Assembly (NCBI GenBank): GCA_028279215.1
Contig: JANQOF010000025.1
Span: 1 to 64,000 of the forward strand
Direction of reading: 5' to 3'
DNA: 64,000 bases
DNA from: Pirellulales bacterium
Lineage (GTDB): Bacteria; Planctomycetota; Planctomycetia; Pirellulales; Lacipirellulaceae
In this document: positions 17,780-26,542 of the stretch, in pieces
Numbering within the stretch: the stretch's first letter is position 1
Layout: every line of letters begins with the position of its first letter
Position numbers and translations under genes: made by a program
Notes under the pieces: model-generated
The model's input: the letters and a program-made list of their open reading frames with translations, nothing else
Told to the model about the DNA's origin: nothing
The model's database searches: none

Positions 17780-18529
17780 TCATGCACCGCCTGATAGCGG
17801 CAACTTGTGCTCCGCCAGGCGATCGTACAACGGCTGGCACGCGGCAAGCAACGGCCGGTGCTCTTCGGGCACGTCGCCCATCTTGGGTTGGTAACCGCCA
17901 AAGCCTGTGGTTTCAATCACGTTGCCATACCAGTGACGCCCCCAGATTCCGTCGGTCTCGTGCAAACCCGACTTCCAAACGAGCATTTCGGAAGTGTACG
18001 GAACGCCAATCCGTTCGCACAATTGCTCGAGCATACCATGTGGATCAAGCAGCACGTCGCGGGCGTCGAGTACGGCGGGCGGGCGGCCCGTGCGCTGTTG
18101 GTGGCGGGCGAACAATTCGACCTGCCGTGGCAGACCCGTCTCTTCGATCGTGGGATTCGGAAGATGTTTCAGCAGCGACAGCAACATCTCTCGTGGATCA
18201 CGAATTAGAAAGACGTTCGTCATCTGATCGGTCCATTCGAGTTCGATGTCGGGCAAGATGTGATGGGCCATCTGCTTTTGGTAGAAGATCGATTTGCTCT
18301 CGGGAAGCGGTCCCGTGAGCCAATCGACCACCCGCCGCCAATCGCACTCGTGATGGGCCACGATCTCCGCATGCACCGGATGGTGCGTATACTCCGTTTG
18401 CTGCAGGTAATGAGCGTAGAAAGGTTCATCGCAAACGATCGTGTCAGGCCGATTCCCCCACGCCCGCATCATGGCCGTGGAGATATTCCGCGGCCCCGAC
18501 CACATGGCAATTCGATGGACATGGGACAT
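17780..18529 (-). CDS. Sulfotransferase-like P-loop protein paired with aminotransferase
   Basis: 249 residues from the ATG at 18529. It opens with RIAMWSGPRNISTAMMRAW, a sulfotransferase-like phosphate-binding loop, followed by VFLIRDPREMLLSLLKHLP, the usual 3'-phosphate region. The first loop differs from the KAGTT loop of typical PAPS enzymes such as the one encoded at 40316-41272. From memory, Arabidopsis has a protein in which a domain of this type is fused upstream of a class IV aminotransferase; here the two occur as adjacent genes in that order. Function unknown; sulfotransferase activity is uncertain. Confidence 0.82.
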   Translation of the reverse strand: MSHVHRIAMWSGPRNISTAMMRAWGNRPDTIVCDEPFYAHYLQQTEYTHHPVHAEIVAHHECDWRRVVDWLTGPLPESKSIFYQKQMAHHILPDIELEWTDQMTNVFLIRDPREMLLSLLKHLPNPTIEETGLPRQVELFARHQQRTGRPPAVLDARDVLLDPHGMLEQLCERIGVPYTSEMLVWKSGLHETDGIWGRHWYGNVIETTGFGGYQPKMGDVPEEHRPLLAACQPLYDRLAEHKLPLSGGA

Positions 18530-18635
18530 GAAAAACGCTAACCGATTGGAAGTAGAAATCAAGCATGCTTGCCGAGCGTACAAGTCTAGCGTGGGGGTTC
18601 ACAGCGTTCCAGTAGTCTCCCAGCTTACCAACGTT

Positions 18636-19574
18636 TCACTCACCGCTTTCACCTTTGACTACCTTATAGCCTTCAGGCGGATCGGTGCTTAACAGCGACT
18701 CATCGATGGGGTTGTCGAACACAATATTGCTGAGCACCCATTTCGTATGTCCCCTATTGGGAGCGGTCGACGCAAAATCTACCTCGATTCGGGTGGGCAA
18801 ACTCGAATCTGGGTCTATCCAATAAGTTCTCGTCCACGTGTCCAAGCCTTGTTTGCGCTTGGTCGTTTCTACGGTACGAAATCCAACTGCTTCCTTGCCG
18901 TCGACTTCCTTTGGCGGAAGACGTTTTGCTTGGTCGGCCGGAAACTCACGGATTCTCTTGTAAAAATCTACTTCGGGAGCCGGTGCTGGTTTGGAGGTAG
19001 AAATCGAACCGTTATCAGGTGAGATGGACACGAAGCCTTGAATCACTCCAAATGTCTTGCTATTCGTGTCCAACGAGACGTATTTTCCATGCGCACAGTC
19101 GCTGATGCTAACCAGGCCAACTTTCGGCATCGACCAGACGGCTCCGTCGGGCAATGGGTCGCCCTTTGTCACCGAGACTATCTCTTTCCGCTCACGTGAA
19201 CGCCCCAAGATGGTTACCTTTATCACCTCTGTCGGTCCATGCAACTTACGTTGTGGCGAGTAACTTGTGCGCGTTTCAAGGTATTGCACCGTCTTCGCCT
19301 TATCAATCTCACCCACGACATCTGCATAAGCTACATTGACTGACGGGCTACTAAACACGATCGACAAGGCGATCAAACCGGCAACAACAATGGCAGCCGG
19401 TACCACGCCTTTCTTCATTCCATACATAGTAACTCTCCAATAATCGTTTTGGCATTCACTTGTCTCTATAACCACCGCGCGTGTCACCGCCAGTGCCCGA
19501 TCAACTGCCTGAGCGTCCGGCGTCACCTGCGACAGTTTCTTCAGCAGATTTCGCAAGTTCCTTTGGTCATTCAT
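18636..19574 (-). CDS. Membrane protein with LolA/RseB-like outer domain, probable anti-sigma partner
   Basis: 312 residues: a cytoplasmic segment of about 55 residues, one transmembrane helix (about 57-75, GVVPAAIVVAGLIALSIVF), then an extracytoplasmic domain rich in beta strands that resembles LolA/RseB-type lipid-binding folds (VQYLETRTSYSPQRK near its start, TRIEVDF near its end). The start codon overlaps the stop of the upstream ECF sigma gene (ATGA), the classical sigma/anti-sigma arrangement. No zinc anti-sigma motif is seen. Two sampled 60-base lines here are 48 per cent G+C, against 60 per cent in one sampled line of the spoVR gene. Confidence 0.75.
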   Translation of the reverse strand: MNDQRNLRNLLKKLSQVTPDAQAVDRALAVTRAVVIETSECQNDYWRVTMYGMKKGVVPAAIVVAGLIALSIVFSSPSVNVAYADVVGEIDKAKTVQYLETRTSYSPQRKLHGPTEVIKVTILGRSRERKEIVSVTKGDPLPDGAVWSMPKVGLVSISDCAHGKYVSLDTNSKTFGVIQGFVSISPDNGSISTSKPAPAPEVDFYKRIREFPADQAKRLPPKEVDGKEAVGFRTVETTKRKQGLDTWTRTYWIDPDSSLPTRIEVDFASTAPNRGHTKWVLSNIVFDNPIDESLLSTDPPEGYKVVKGESGE

Positions 19575-20107
19575 GACTTACCTACTCCCGACGATCTTAT
19601 ATCTACAGCTTCGCAACATGATTGCCATTGCCGCAATCGTACGATCGCCTTGTAACACAAAGCACGAACCTGATGCGAAGTCTTCCCAATAAGGTTCGCA
19701 ATCTCCTCGTATGACTTCTCTTCAAGGTAGCGCATAACCACGATATCTCGCGAGGTTGTTGACAGCTTTCCCATCTTGTCGAGCAGGTCCTTCAGAGCTT
19801 CACGCTGCTCTAGTCGTTCGTGTTGCCACTCGCCGTTCGCCACGTAATCTTCAGATATGGCTTGAGTATCGCGACGACGCCGCTGAGCACGCCGCCAATC
19901 GAACGCCAGCCGTATCGCTGCACGAGATGCGTAACCCGCAGGATTACTGGCTCGTTCTAGTGCCTTGCTGCGACTGAGCCTGATAAACAAATCTTGCATC
20001 AAGTCTTCAGTGGCATCGTCGCGCAGTGTGATCCGAAACATCATCGCATGCAATCGCGGTCCATGCTCAGACAGAAGTGAGAGAACAGATTGTGTATGGT
20101 CGTTCAA
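19571..20107 (-). CDS. ECF-type RNA polymerase sigma factor
   Basis: 178 residues. Sigma region 2 is at about residues 20-90 (TEDLMQDLFIRLSRSKAL), and region 4 with its helix-turn-helix at about 110-165 (RDIVVMRYLEEKSYEEIANLIGKT). It directs RNA polymerase to a small set of extracytoplasmic-stress promoters. The stop codon overlaps the start of the membrane-anchored partner gene by four bases, so stoichiometric coupled translation is likely. The signal it answers is unknown. The pair may be a recent arrival given its lower G+C. Confidence 0.88.
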   Translation of the reverse strand: MNDHTQSVLSLLSEHGPRLHAMMFRITLRDDATEDLMQDLFIRLSRSKALERASNPAGYASRAAIRLAFDWRRAQRRRRDTQAISEDYVANGEWQHERLEQREALKDLLDKMGKLSTTSRDIVVMRYLEEKSYEEIANLIGKTSHQVRALCYKAIVRLRQWQSCCEAVDIRSSGVGKS

Positions 20108-20241
20108 ACGTTGCTCCAGGGGTCTCAGTAACTAAGACGCCGCAGAACTAGCCAGCGCAACTCCAACGAACTGGAATTGTAGAGAATCGTCAATTAGAGG
20201 AGGAATCCTACGCACATCGCAAGGATTCCGCTTAATGAGCT

Positions 20242-20715
20242 CTAAACGGACGAGGCAGCCGCCGCAAAATCGTCAACCAGCCGCACCAGTACCTGCCGCG
20301 TGAGGTCGAACGGTTCGGCATGGCGCGTTGCGCCACGGGCTTTATTGTACCGCTTCAGAGAGATGGTCCCTGCCGTGACAAGCACTTCGTAGTAGCTCGT
20401 CGCGTTCTCGGCGCGGTGCGGTGGCATGCTCCGCATCTGGATGGTGCAGGCCTCGTCGTCGATCTCAATCGGGGCGATCGCCTCGAGCAGATAGCTCACC
20501 TTCTTGGCCAGCGCGTCAGCCACTTCGCGGAGCTTCTCGGTCGGTAGTCCTTCGAGTTTCTTCGAATGCAGTTCAAGCCGCTGCACCGAGACACCTAAGC
20601 TGTCGACCGCCGTTAGCTCACAAACAACCTTGGCGTCTCCCTCCTGCGCAGCGAGATTCGCCGGCCCGGCATTCGCCGTCCGTAATTGCTTCTCGAGTTG
20701 TGAGGAAAGGGACAT
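20242..20715 (-). CDS. Conserved-looking hypothetical protein, last gene of the prkA operon
   Basis: 157 residues, soluble, no signal peptide or membrane helix. The N-terminal third is helical (MSLSSQLEKQLRT). A beta-rich segment follows (KVVCELTAVDSLGVSVQRLE), then a helix with KLREVADALAKKVSYLLE, and a C-terminal strand-rich part (YYEVLVTAGTISLKRY). No family was recognised. It lies 94 bases after spoVR in the same direction as prkA, yeaH and spoVR, so it is probably the fourth gene of that unit. The gap holds short repeats rather than a terminator. Function unknown; an accessory role for the PrkA system is only an inference. Confidence 0.72.
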   Translation of the reverse strand: MSLSSQLEKQLRTANAGPANLAAQEGDAKVVCELTAVDSLGVSVQRLELHSKKLEGLPTEKLREVADALAKKVSYLLEAIAPIEIDDEACTIQMRSMPPHRAENATSYYEVLVTAGTISLKRYNKARGATRHAEPFDLTRQVLVRLVDDFAAAASSV

Positions 20716-20724
20716 AGGTTTGGG

Positions 20725-20805
20725 GAATGACCAATTCTTGAAGGTCCAAAAACCAATATGTCGTGCTGGCCTAATTGATCATTGGTCATTCAACATTGGG
20801 CATTC
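20725..20805. repeat. Seven-base-phased tract with an 11-bp inverted repeat
   Basis: Five consecutive 7-mers run from 20771 to 20805; four carry CATT at positions 3-6 (examples ATCATTG and GTCATTC). GAATGACCAAT at 20725-20735 is the exact reverse complement of ATTGGTCATTC at 20781-20791, so the tract can also fold. It occupies the spacer between spoVR and the hypothetical gene downstream. Confidence 0.7.
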
Positions 20806-20809
20806 TCTC

Positions 20810-22348
20810 CTAATGCGGCACTTCCAGTTCGGCAATTTCGTCGGCGTCGTCGCCCCAGTCGATGTCGTGCTCGCTGCCGTCGAACGACAGCACCGCTTGC
20901 CGGTCTTCGAGCACGGTTTCGATATGTACAGGACGCGACCACAACCGTTCGAGGTTCACTAGCGTGTCGTTGGCGTACTTCATGTCGAGTTCGACACCGG
21001 TGTAATGGTGCCGGAGGAACAACTCGCCGCGATTGCGGTAGTTGCCGTCCTCCACCACAATTCTGGGCCGGCCCATGTTCGTCAGGCTATTGAGCAACTG
21101 CTGCTTCACTTTGGGAAACGCGCGGCTTTCGATCTCGTAGTACTCGGTGTTTTCGTTGTAGCCAAACTGGAACAGCTTGTGCTCGCGTACGAAGTCGAGC
21201 GTGAGAAACTCGTCGATAAACGTCAGATCGTTATGAACCTTGCGGACCTCAAAAATCTTCTCTCGCCCAAGTCCGAGTTGTTTGTCCCACTTACGGCGGG
21301 TTTGGTAGTCGTCGCACTCGTCGTAGTCTTTACCAAACGCACCGCGATTCCAACGGTCTTCGATATCTCGGAACAACTCAATGCCCACCTTGTAGGGATT
21401 CAGCCTAGTGGGGCTCGAAGCAAGAGTGCCGCTGTGATGATCGCAGTAATTCACCACGTCACCGGCGGTGAGTCCTTCGCGGGTCATGATGGTGCTGTGC
21501 CAATAGCTGGCCCAACCCTCATTCATAATTTTGGTTTGACCCTGCGGCGCGAAATAATACGCTTCGTCCCGCAAGATTGCCAAAACATCCGCTTGCCATT
21601 TCTGGAGCGGAGCGTGTTCCAGCAGGAACAACATTACATCCTGCTCGGGATGCTCAGGAACGCGCCGTGCTGGCGCCGGTTCTTCGCCTTCCGGTTCTTC
21701 GTTCGGCTGCCGCTTCGGGTTGATGAACGAATCCATGTAGCCCTTGGCGGGGAAGCGCCGCTCCTGTTGCTCCGGTTCTTCCTTCGCTCCACCTTCGAAT
21801 CCGTAGGGATCGCGATCCGCCCGACGCTTGATGAATGGCGAGTGAATGTCGATCAAGTCGTCGAGCGATTGGCACGCGTCGATGAACTCTTCCACCTCGT
21901 CAACGCCCACCTCGTCCATGTGGCGGCGGATCCGAGTACCGTGGTTGGCCATTTCGTCCATCATCTTGCGATTGGTCTTGCTAAACCAATAGTTGTTCTT
22001 GAAGAAATCGCAATGTCCATACACGTGAGCCATCACCAGCTTTTGATCGACTAGTCCGTTGGAACGCATCAAGTAGGCGTAGCACGGGTCGTTGTTGATC
22101 ACGAGTTCATAGATCTTCGACAGCCCATAGTTGTAGCTCTTGCTGAGTTGCTCGTATTCCATCCCGAACCGCCAGTGAGGATAGCGGACCGGAAAACCAC
22201 CGCGGGCGGCAATCGCATTGAGCTGTTCGGCGTCGATCAACTCGAAAATGGTCGGAAAGAAATCGAGCCCGTAGTTCAGAGCATGCTGCTCCATCTCGAC
22301 TTGAATCTCGGCGAGTTCGGGCGTCAGATTGGAATTCGGAGTGCTCAT
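20810..22348 (-). CDS. spoVR: SpoVR family protein
   Basis: 512 residues, normal for the SpoVR/YcgB family. Hallmarks include [20 protein letters not shown] near the start, the [12 protein letters not shown] segment, [28 protein letters not shown] in the middle (a central family block), and a tyrosine-rich [16 protein letters not shown] later. It is the usual partner of PrkA kinase and a YeaH-type VWA protein; in Bacillus SpoVR affects spore cortex, while in other bacteria the trio relates to starvation and stress. The biochemical role is unknown. It is the third gene of the operon, separated from yeaH by a 245-base spacer made of nested repeats. Confidence 0.96.
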   Translation of the reverse strand: MSTPNSNLTPELAEIQVEMEQHALNYGLDFFPTIFELIDAEQLNAIAARGGFPVRYPHWRFGMEYEQLSKSYNYGLSKIYELVINNDPCYAYLMRSNGLVDQKLVMAHVYGHCDFFKNNYWFSKTNRKMMDEMANHGTRIRRHMDEVGVDEVEEFIDACQSLDDLIDIHSPFIKRRADRDPYGFEGGAKEEPEQQERRFPAKGYMDSFINPKRQPNEEPEGEEPAPARRVPEHPEQDVMLFLLEHAPLQKWQADVLAILRDEAYYFAPQGQTKIMNEGWASYWHSTIMTREGLTAGDVVNYCDHHSGTLASSPTRLNPYKVGIELFRDIEDRWNRGAFGKDYDECDDYQTRRKWDKQLGLGREKIFEVRKVHNDLTFIDEFLTLDFVREHKLFQFGYNENTEYYEIESRAFPKVKQQLLNSLTNMGRPRIVVEDGNYRNRGELFLRHHYTGVELDMKYANDTLVNLERLWSRPVHIETVLEDRQAVLSFDGSEHDIDWGDDADEIAELEVPH

Positions 22349-22354
22349 TTATTT

Positions 22355-22592
22355 GAACCGCCAAGTACGCTAAGTGCGCCAAGGGGAACTTGAGGATTGT
22401 TAACCACAGAGACACAGAGAATCAGCACTCTAATGGATCTAATCTTCGCTGATGGAGTCCGCTTTCAACTACTTTCTCAATTTGTTTCTGTTTGAGTTTC
22501 CACATAAGCGCGCATCAGCGTCTATCGGCGTTGCAGCTCTCTCTTCCCTCTGTGCCTCTGTGGTTACAACCAGTAGGCGTCCTTGGCGGTTC
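22355..22592. repeat. Nested inverted-repeat element between yeaH and spoVR
   Basis: Three concentric inverted repeats fill this spacer. Outer arms: GAACCGCCAAGTACGC (22355-22370) and GCGTCCTTGGCGGTTC (22577-22592), 15 of 16 matching. Middle arms: AACCACAGAGACACAGAG (22402-22419) and CTCTGTGCCTCTGTGGTT (22548-22565), 17 of 18. Inner arms: CGCTGATG (22447-22454) and CATCAGCG (22513-22520), perfect. No open frame lies inside. It resembles REP-like or small non-coding mobile elements. Confidence 0.85.
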
Positions 22593-22593
22593 C

Positions 22594-23709
22594 TTACTTC
22601 CCGGTTCCCAGGAACACCTTGATTGCGTCGTAAATCGCGTCGCGGTCTTCCATTTCAGCGGTTATCAGCGTGTCGTACTTGTCGCCAAAGCGGCCCTGTA
22701 GGTGACCAATATATTCACCGCTGCCGTAGGGACTTTCGACTTGGCCGTAGCAGTACAGATTCACGTGCGGAAGGATCTTCTCCTTTAGAGTTCCGAACGC
22801 GCGCTCGTTGTCTTCGCCCCAGTTGTCGCCATCAGAGAATTGGAAGCAGTACAAGTTCCATTCCGACGGCGGCAGTTCGTTTTCGAGCAGCGCGGCGCAA
22901 ACCTTGTAAGCGCTGGAAATCCGCGTGCCACCGCTTTCGCGGGTGTGATAGAACGTGTGCTCGTCGACTTCCTTGGCCACGGCATCGTGAATGATGTAAC
23001 GGGTTTCGATGCCTCCGTACTGTCGGGCGAGCCAGGTATCGATCCAAAACGCCGCCGTGCGGACCACCTGCTTTTGCTCATCGGTCATCGATCCCGACAC
23101 ATCCATCATGTAGATGACCGCCGCGTTGACCTCCGGTTTATCGATGGTGTTCCAACTGCGGTACTGCTGGTCGCCACGGATGGGTGTGACTGTTGGCTCC
23201 GACGGCTCGTAGCTACCGGTGGAAATATGGCGCTTGAGTGCCTTGAGGTAGGTCCGCTTCTTGTGCCGGAGTGACTCAGGTCCGGTAGAGCGGATGCTGT
23301 TGTATTTTGCTTTTTCTTGAGTGATCGACGCATTGCCTTTAGGCTCAATGTTGGGCAGCTCCAGCTCGTCGCCCAGGATGTCGGCCAGCTCCTCGAGCGT
23401 CATGTCGACTTCCATCAGGTGACCGTCGCCCGGATCGCTACCTGCCTCGCCCACGCCGCCAGGGCGCTGTTGGCCCCCTTTGCCAACGGGCGTTCCCTCT
23501 TCGCCATCGCCCTGCCCTACCCCGCCGTTGCCGTTATCGCCAAAGCGAAACCGCGGCACGTCGAGTTGCGGCAAGGGGATGCTCACCAGGTCTTTATTCT
23601 TGCGACCAATCATCTCGCCATGCGAGACATACTTCTTCAGATTCTCGCGCACCTTCCCGCGAACAATCTGCTTGAAGCGCCTTTGGTCACGTTCTATCTT
23701 GAGGGACAT
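22594..23709 (-). CDS. yeaH: DUF444 / YeaH-type VWA protein
   Basis: 371 residues. The N-terminus is basic ([24 protein letters not shown]), followed by a glycine-rich linker ([20 protein letters not shown]) and a C-terminal von Willebrand A domain with the MIDAS motif DVSGSM. DUF444 proteins are encoded between PrkA kinase and SpoVR in many bacteria, exactly as here. They are thought to act with the kinase under nutrient or osmotic stress, but the mechanism is not settled. The gene starts 53 bases after prkA ends, across a short phased repeat. Confidence 0.95.
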   Translation of the reverse strand: MSLKIERDQRRFKQIVRGKVRENLKKYVSHGEMIGRKNKDLVSIPLPQLDVPRFRFGDNGNGGVGQGDGEEGTPVGKGGQQRPGGVGEAGSDPGDGHLMEVDMTLEELADILGDELELPNIEPKGNASITQEKAKYNSIRSTGPESLRHKKRTYLKALKRHISTGSYEPSEPTVTPIRGDQQYRSWNTIDKPEVNAAVIYMMDVSGSMTDEQKQVVRTAAFWIDTWLARQYGGIETRYIIHDAVAKEVDEHTFYHTRESGGTRISSAYKVCAALLENELPPSEWNLYCFQFSDGDNWGEDNERAFGTLKEKILPHVNLYCYGQVESPYGSGEYIGHLQGRFGDKYDTLITAEMEDRDAIYDAIKVFLGTGK

Positions 23710-23710
23710 C

Positions 23711-23752
23711 GTTGGTCGTCAGTTGTTGGTGGTCAGTTATTAGTGATTGGGC
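23711..23752. repeat. Seven-base-phased tract between prkA and yeaH
   Basis: Six 7-mers run without interruption from 23711 to 23752. GTCAGTT occurs twice, alternating with GTTGGTC and GTTGGTG. TTGGTCG (23712-23718) and CGACCAA (23752-23758) also form an inverted repeat around the tract. It fills almost the whole gap between the two genes. Confidence 0.65.
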
Positions 23753-23762
23753 GACCAATCGA

Positions 23763-25820
23763 CTATTCTTGCTTGCTATCACCTCGCGCAAAAATGCTCG
23801 CCACGTAGTTCAACACATCCGTGGCGCTTTCGTCGTCGTAGCCGTAGTTGCGGATTAGGCGATCTTTGACCACATCGATTTTCTTCTGCGTGTCCGCGTC
23901 GACGACGTTGGACACGAGGCTCGTGAGCTTGATGGTGTCTTTTTGGTCTTCGAACAGCTTGAGTTCAAGCGCCTTGTAGAGCCTTTCGTTCGACTTGTAA
24001 TCAAACTTCTTGCCGTCGATCATCAGCGCGCCGATGTAGTTCATGATCTCGCGGCGGAAGTCGTCCTTGCGGCTGTCGGGGATGTCGATTTTCTCCTCAA
24101 TACTCCGCATCAACCGCTCGTCGGGCTCTTCGTACTGGCCGGTGAACGCGTTCTTGACCTTCTCCTTTTGGGTGTAGGCCTTCACGTTGTCGATGTAGTT
24201 GCCGCACAGCCGCGCCAGGGCGTCCTCGTCGGCGGCAATCGCACGTTGGACTTCGTTCTTCACGATGTTTTCGTACTCCTCTTTCACCACGGAGAGCAGT
24301 TCGCGGTATTCCTGCTTCGTTTCATCGCTGTTGATCAAGCTGTGGTGCTTGAGGCCACTCTCTAGTTCATTGAGCACCATAAAGGGATTAATGCTCTTCG
24401 ATTCAGGATGGGCGACCAAGGCATTGGATATCTTGTCCTGCACGTAGCGCGGGCTGATTCCCACCATGCCTTCGCTGACGGCCTGATCGCGAAGCTCTTT
24501 GATGTTCTCCTCGGTAAAGCCGGGCAGCGTCTTCCCGTTATAGAGTTTGAGCTTCTGCAGCCGGGTGAGTCCTGCATGCTTGGGCTCTTCGAGCCGCGTG
24601 AGAATCGCCCACATAGCCGCCATCTCGATGGTATGCGGCGCGATGTGCTTGCCTTTGACCGTTTTGTTGTTGTAGTCCTTCTCGTAAATCTTGATTTCGT
24701 TATCGAGAATGGTGACGTACGGAATATCGATCTTCACCGTGCGGTCGCGCAACGCTTCCATGAACTCGTTACTTTGCAGCCGCTTGTACTCCGGTTCGTT
24801 CGTGTGACCGATGATCACTTCGTCGATATCTGTTTGGGCGAACTTCTTCGGCTTGATGCGGTGCTCTTGGCTGGCACCCAAGAGGTCGTAAAGGAAGGCG
24901 ACATCGAGCTTCAATACCTCGACGAACTCGATGATGCCGCGATTGGCGACATTGAACTCTCCATCGAAGTTGAACGCACGAGGGTCGCTGTCCGAACCAT
25001 ACTGGGCAATTTTGCGGTAGTTAATATCTCCGGTAAGTTCGGTTGCGTCCTGGTTCTTTTCGTCCTTGGGCTGGAAGGTGCCGACGCCGATGCGGTCGTT
25101 CTCGCTTAGAATCAACCGCTTTACACGCACGTCCTGGATCACGCGGGTCCAGTCGCCGTCGTACATCTTGAGCCGTTGTTGGTACATGAACCGGCAGAAT
25201 GGATCGAGCTCGCCCGTAATCTTCACTCTGAAGTCGTCTTCCGCTCGGCCAGCGTTCAGATGTTGCTCAACGTCGCTGCGGAACCGGTTGGGAATCAGGT
25301 GAAGCGGTTCCTCGTTCATCGGGCACCACTCGATGGCGTCCGGATTCTCGGGCTCTTCCTCGCTTACCCAACCAAGCGTGTAAAGTGCTCCGTCGTCGGT
25401 GGTGGAATACCGTTCGAGCCCGGCCTTGAGCAGCCGCGCGATGGTGCTCTTGCTACTTCCCACAGGACCATGGAGCAACAACACGCGGCGTTCGATGCCA
25501 TACCCGTTGGCGGCACTCTCGAGCGCGTTCACCAGGTTCTCAAGCGAGTTCCGCAAGCCAAACACCGCGTCCTTGCCGTTGTTGTGTGGGTCGTCGAAGA
25601 AGCGATAGAATTTCCTCTTCTCGCGTCCCGACTCCGTGACATCGACGCCGTACGACAGAATCATGTCGTGCAGACGTTGGTACGCGGTGCGTGTGATCTT
25701 GGGTTCCTGGCGAACCAACTCCAGATACTCTTCAAAGTTTCCCACCCAGTTCTTGCGGCGAAACTGTTCGCGATCCTGACGCTGGGCAACCAAATCGATA
25801 ATATTGCGTCCTTCGCTCAT
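23763..25820 (-). CDS. prkA: PrkA serine protein kinase / AAA+ ATPase
   Basis: 685 residues, usual length. The ATG at 25820 follows GGAG with a six-base spacer; upstream in-frame codons are not family-like. The P-loop is [11 protein letters not shown] near residue 115, inside an AAA+ N-terminal domain; the C-terminal PrkA domain has [22 protein letters not shown] and [20 protein letters not shown]. PrkA is reported as a serine kinase, and in Bacillus as an AAA+ protease-like protein, acting in stress and sporulation-like regulation. It heads the prkA-yeaH-spoVR operon, whose conserved order supports the call. Confidence 0.97.
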   Translation of the reverse strand: MSEGRNIIDLVAQRQDREQFRRKNWVGNFEEYLELVRQEPKITRTAYQRLHDMILSYGVDVTESGREKRKFYRFFDDPHNNGKDAVFGLRNSLENLVNALESAANGYGIERRVLLLHGPVGSSKSTIARLLKAGLERYSTTDDGALYTLGWVSEEEPENPDAIEWCPMNEEPLHLIPNRFRSDVEQHLNAGRAEDDFRVKITGELDPFCRFMYQQRLKMYDGDWTRVIQDVRVKRLILSENDRIGVGTFQPKDEKNQDATELTGDINYRKIAQYGSDSDPRAFNFDGEFNVANRGIIEFVEVLKLDVAFLYDLLGASQEHRIKPKKFAQTDIDEVIIGHTNEPEYKRLQSNEFMEALRDRTVKIDIPYVTILDNEIKIYEKDYNNKTVKGKHIAPHTIEMAAMWAILTRLEEPKHAGLTRLQKLKLYNGKTLPGFTEENIKELRDQAVSEGMVGISPRYVQDKISNALVAHPESKSINPFMVLNELESGLKHHSLINSDETKQEYRELLSVVKEEYENIVKNEVQRAIAADEDALARLCGNYIDNVKAYTQKEKVKNAFTGQYEEPDERLMRSIEEKIDIPDSRKDDFRREIMNYIGALMIDGKKFDYKSNERLYKALELKLFEDQKDTIKLTSLVSNVVDADTQKKIDVVKDRLIRNYGYDDESATDVLNYVASIFARGDSKQE

Positions 25821-26542
25821 CTCTCGCTCCGGGAGGTATATAAGGCCCGCCAATCGGCGTGCCTAGGATGAATGGCCCTATTTTGGGATTTACTTAAGGT
25901 GCGGGCGGTTTGCGCACCGCGCAACAACAACTCTTCATTTGCCAAGCTTTGTCCAATTCGCCCGCGTGATTCAAGCAACCCACTGGCGCCACTCGAGCAA
26001 CGGTAGCCATCGAGCAATCCTCTGCAGTACATTCGTTGCCTGCGAAAGGCGCGGCGAGGATAGCCGTGCAGGGGATAGACATTCGACCCCGCTAGAGTAG
26101 GCTGCTCGCCACAAGCACCCGATAGAACCTCAAACTTGCGACTTCATGAAGCGCTGCGACAACCGGCTTCCATCCGCACAGAAGTCGAGTCGCCTAAGCG
26201 TCTCCTGAAATCACCTGCCGAGGGCGTAGTTGGCAAAGAACGGCGGGAGGGTAGGTGGCGGCGTGTCGGTCGGAGGTTCGCTCGCGACCGCGATTTGCTG
26301 ATTGCTGGTACATCCCTGCCGCAGCAAATCGCACCTCTGCTTCTCTACTCAAGTATTGATCGCGATTTCAGCAACGGCAACACTGATATTCGGTGCAATC
26401 GCTAGATTACGCAATTTCGGGCAAATTCGCCGACCCATACGAACGCAGGTAGAATAGACAGTCTAGCGGTGGAAGTAGTTCACGGAGACCCCAAAAACCC
26501 GCGTTCTTCAGGTTACGTGTCGACGAACGGGGTCACAGCCGA
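25821..26542. other. Long spacer with no supported gene
   Basis: About 720 bases lie between the prkA start and the end of the acidic/RG-rich protein gene. Short open frames occur on both strands but none has domain-like composition or a good ribosome-binding site. The segment just upstream of prkA (about 25820-25860) should hold its promoter; a TTATAT word near 25838-25846 on the minus strand could be a -10 element. No tRNA, RNase P or tmRNA pattern was recognised. A regulatory RNA cannot be excluded. Confidence 0.45.

Noticed and set aside
21005..25871. Several long plus-strand frames across spoVR, yeaH and prkA
   Set aside because: All antisense to strongly conserved genes; hydrophobic Val/Leu-rich composition is the usual mirror of acidic coding sequence.
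26060..26090. Possible tRNA or stable RNA around a TTCGACCCC word in the prkA upstream spacer
   Set aside because: No acceptor or anticodon stems could be formed around it.
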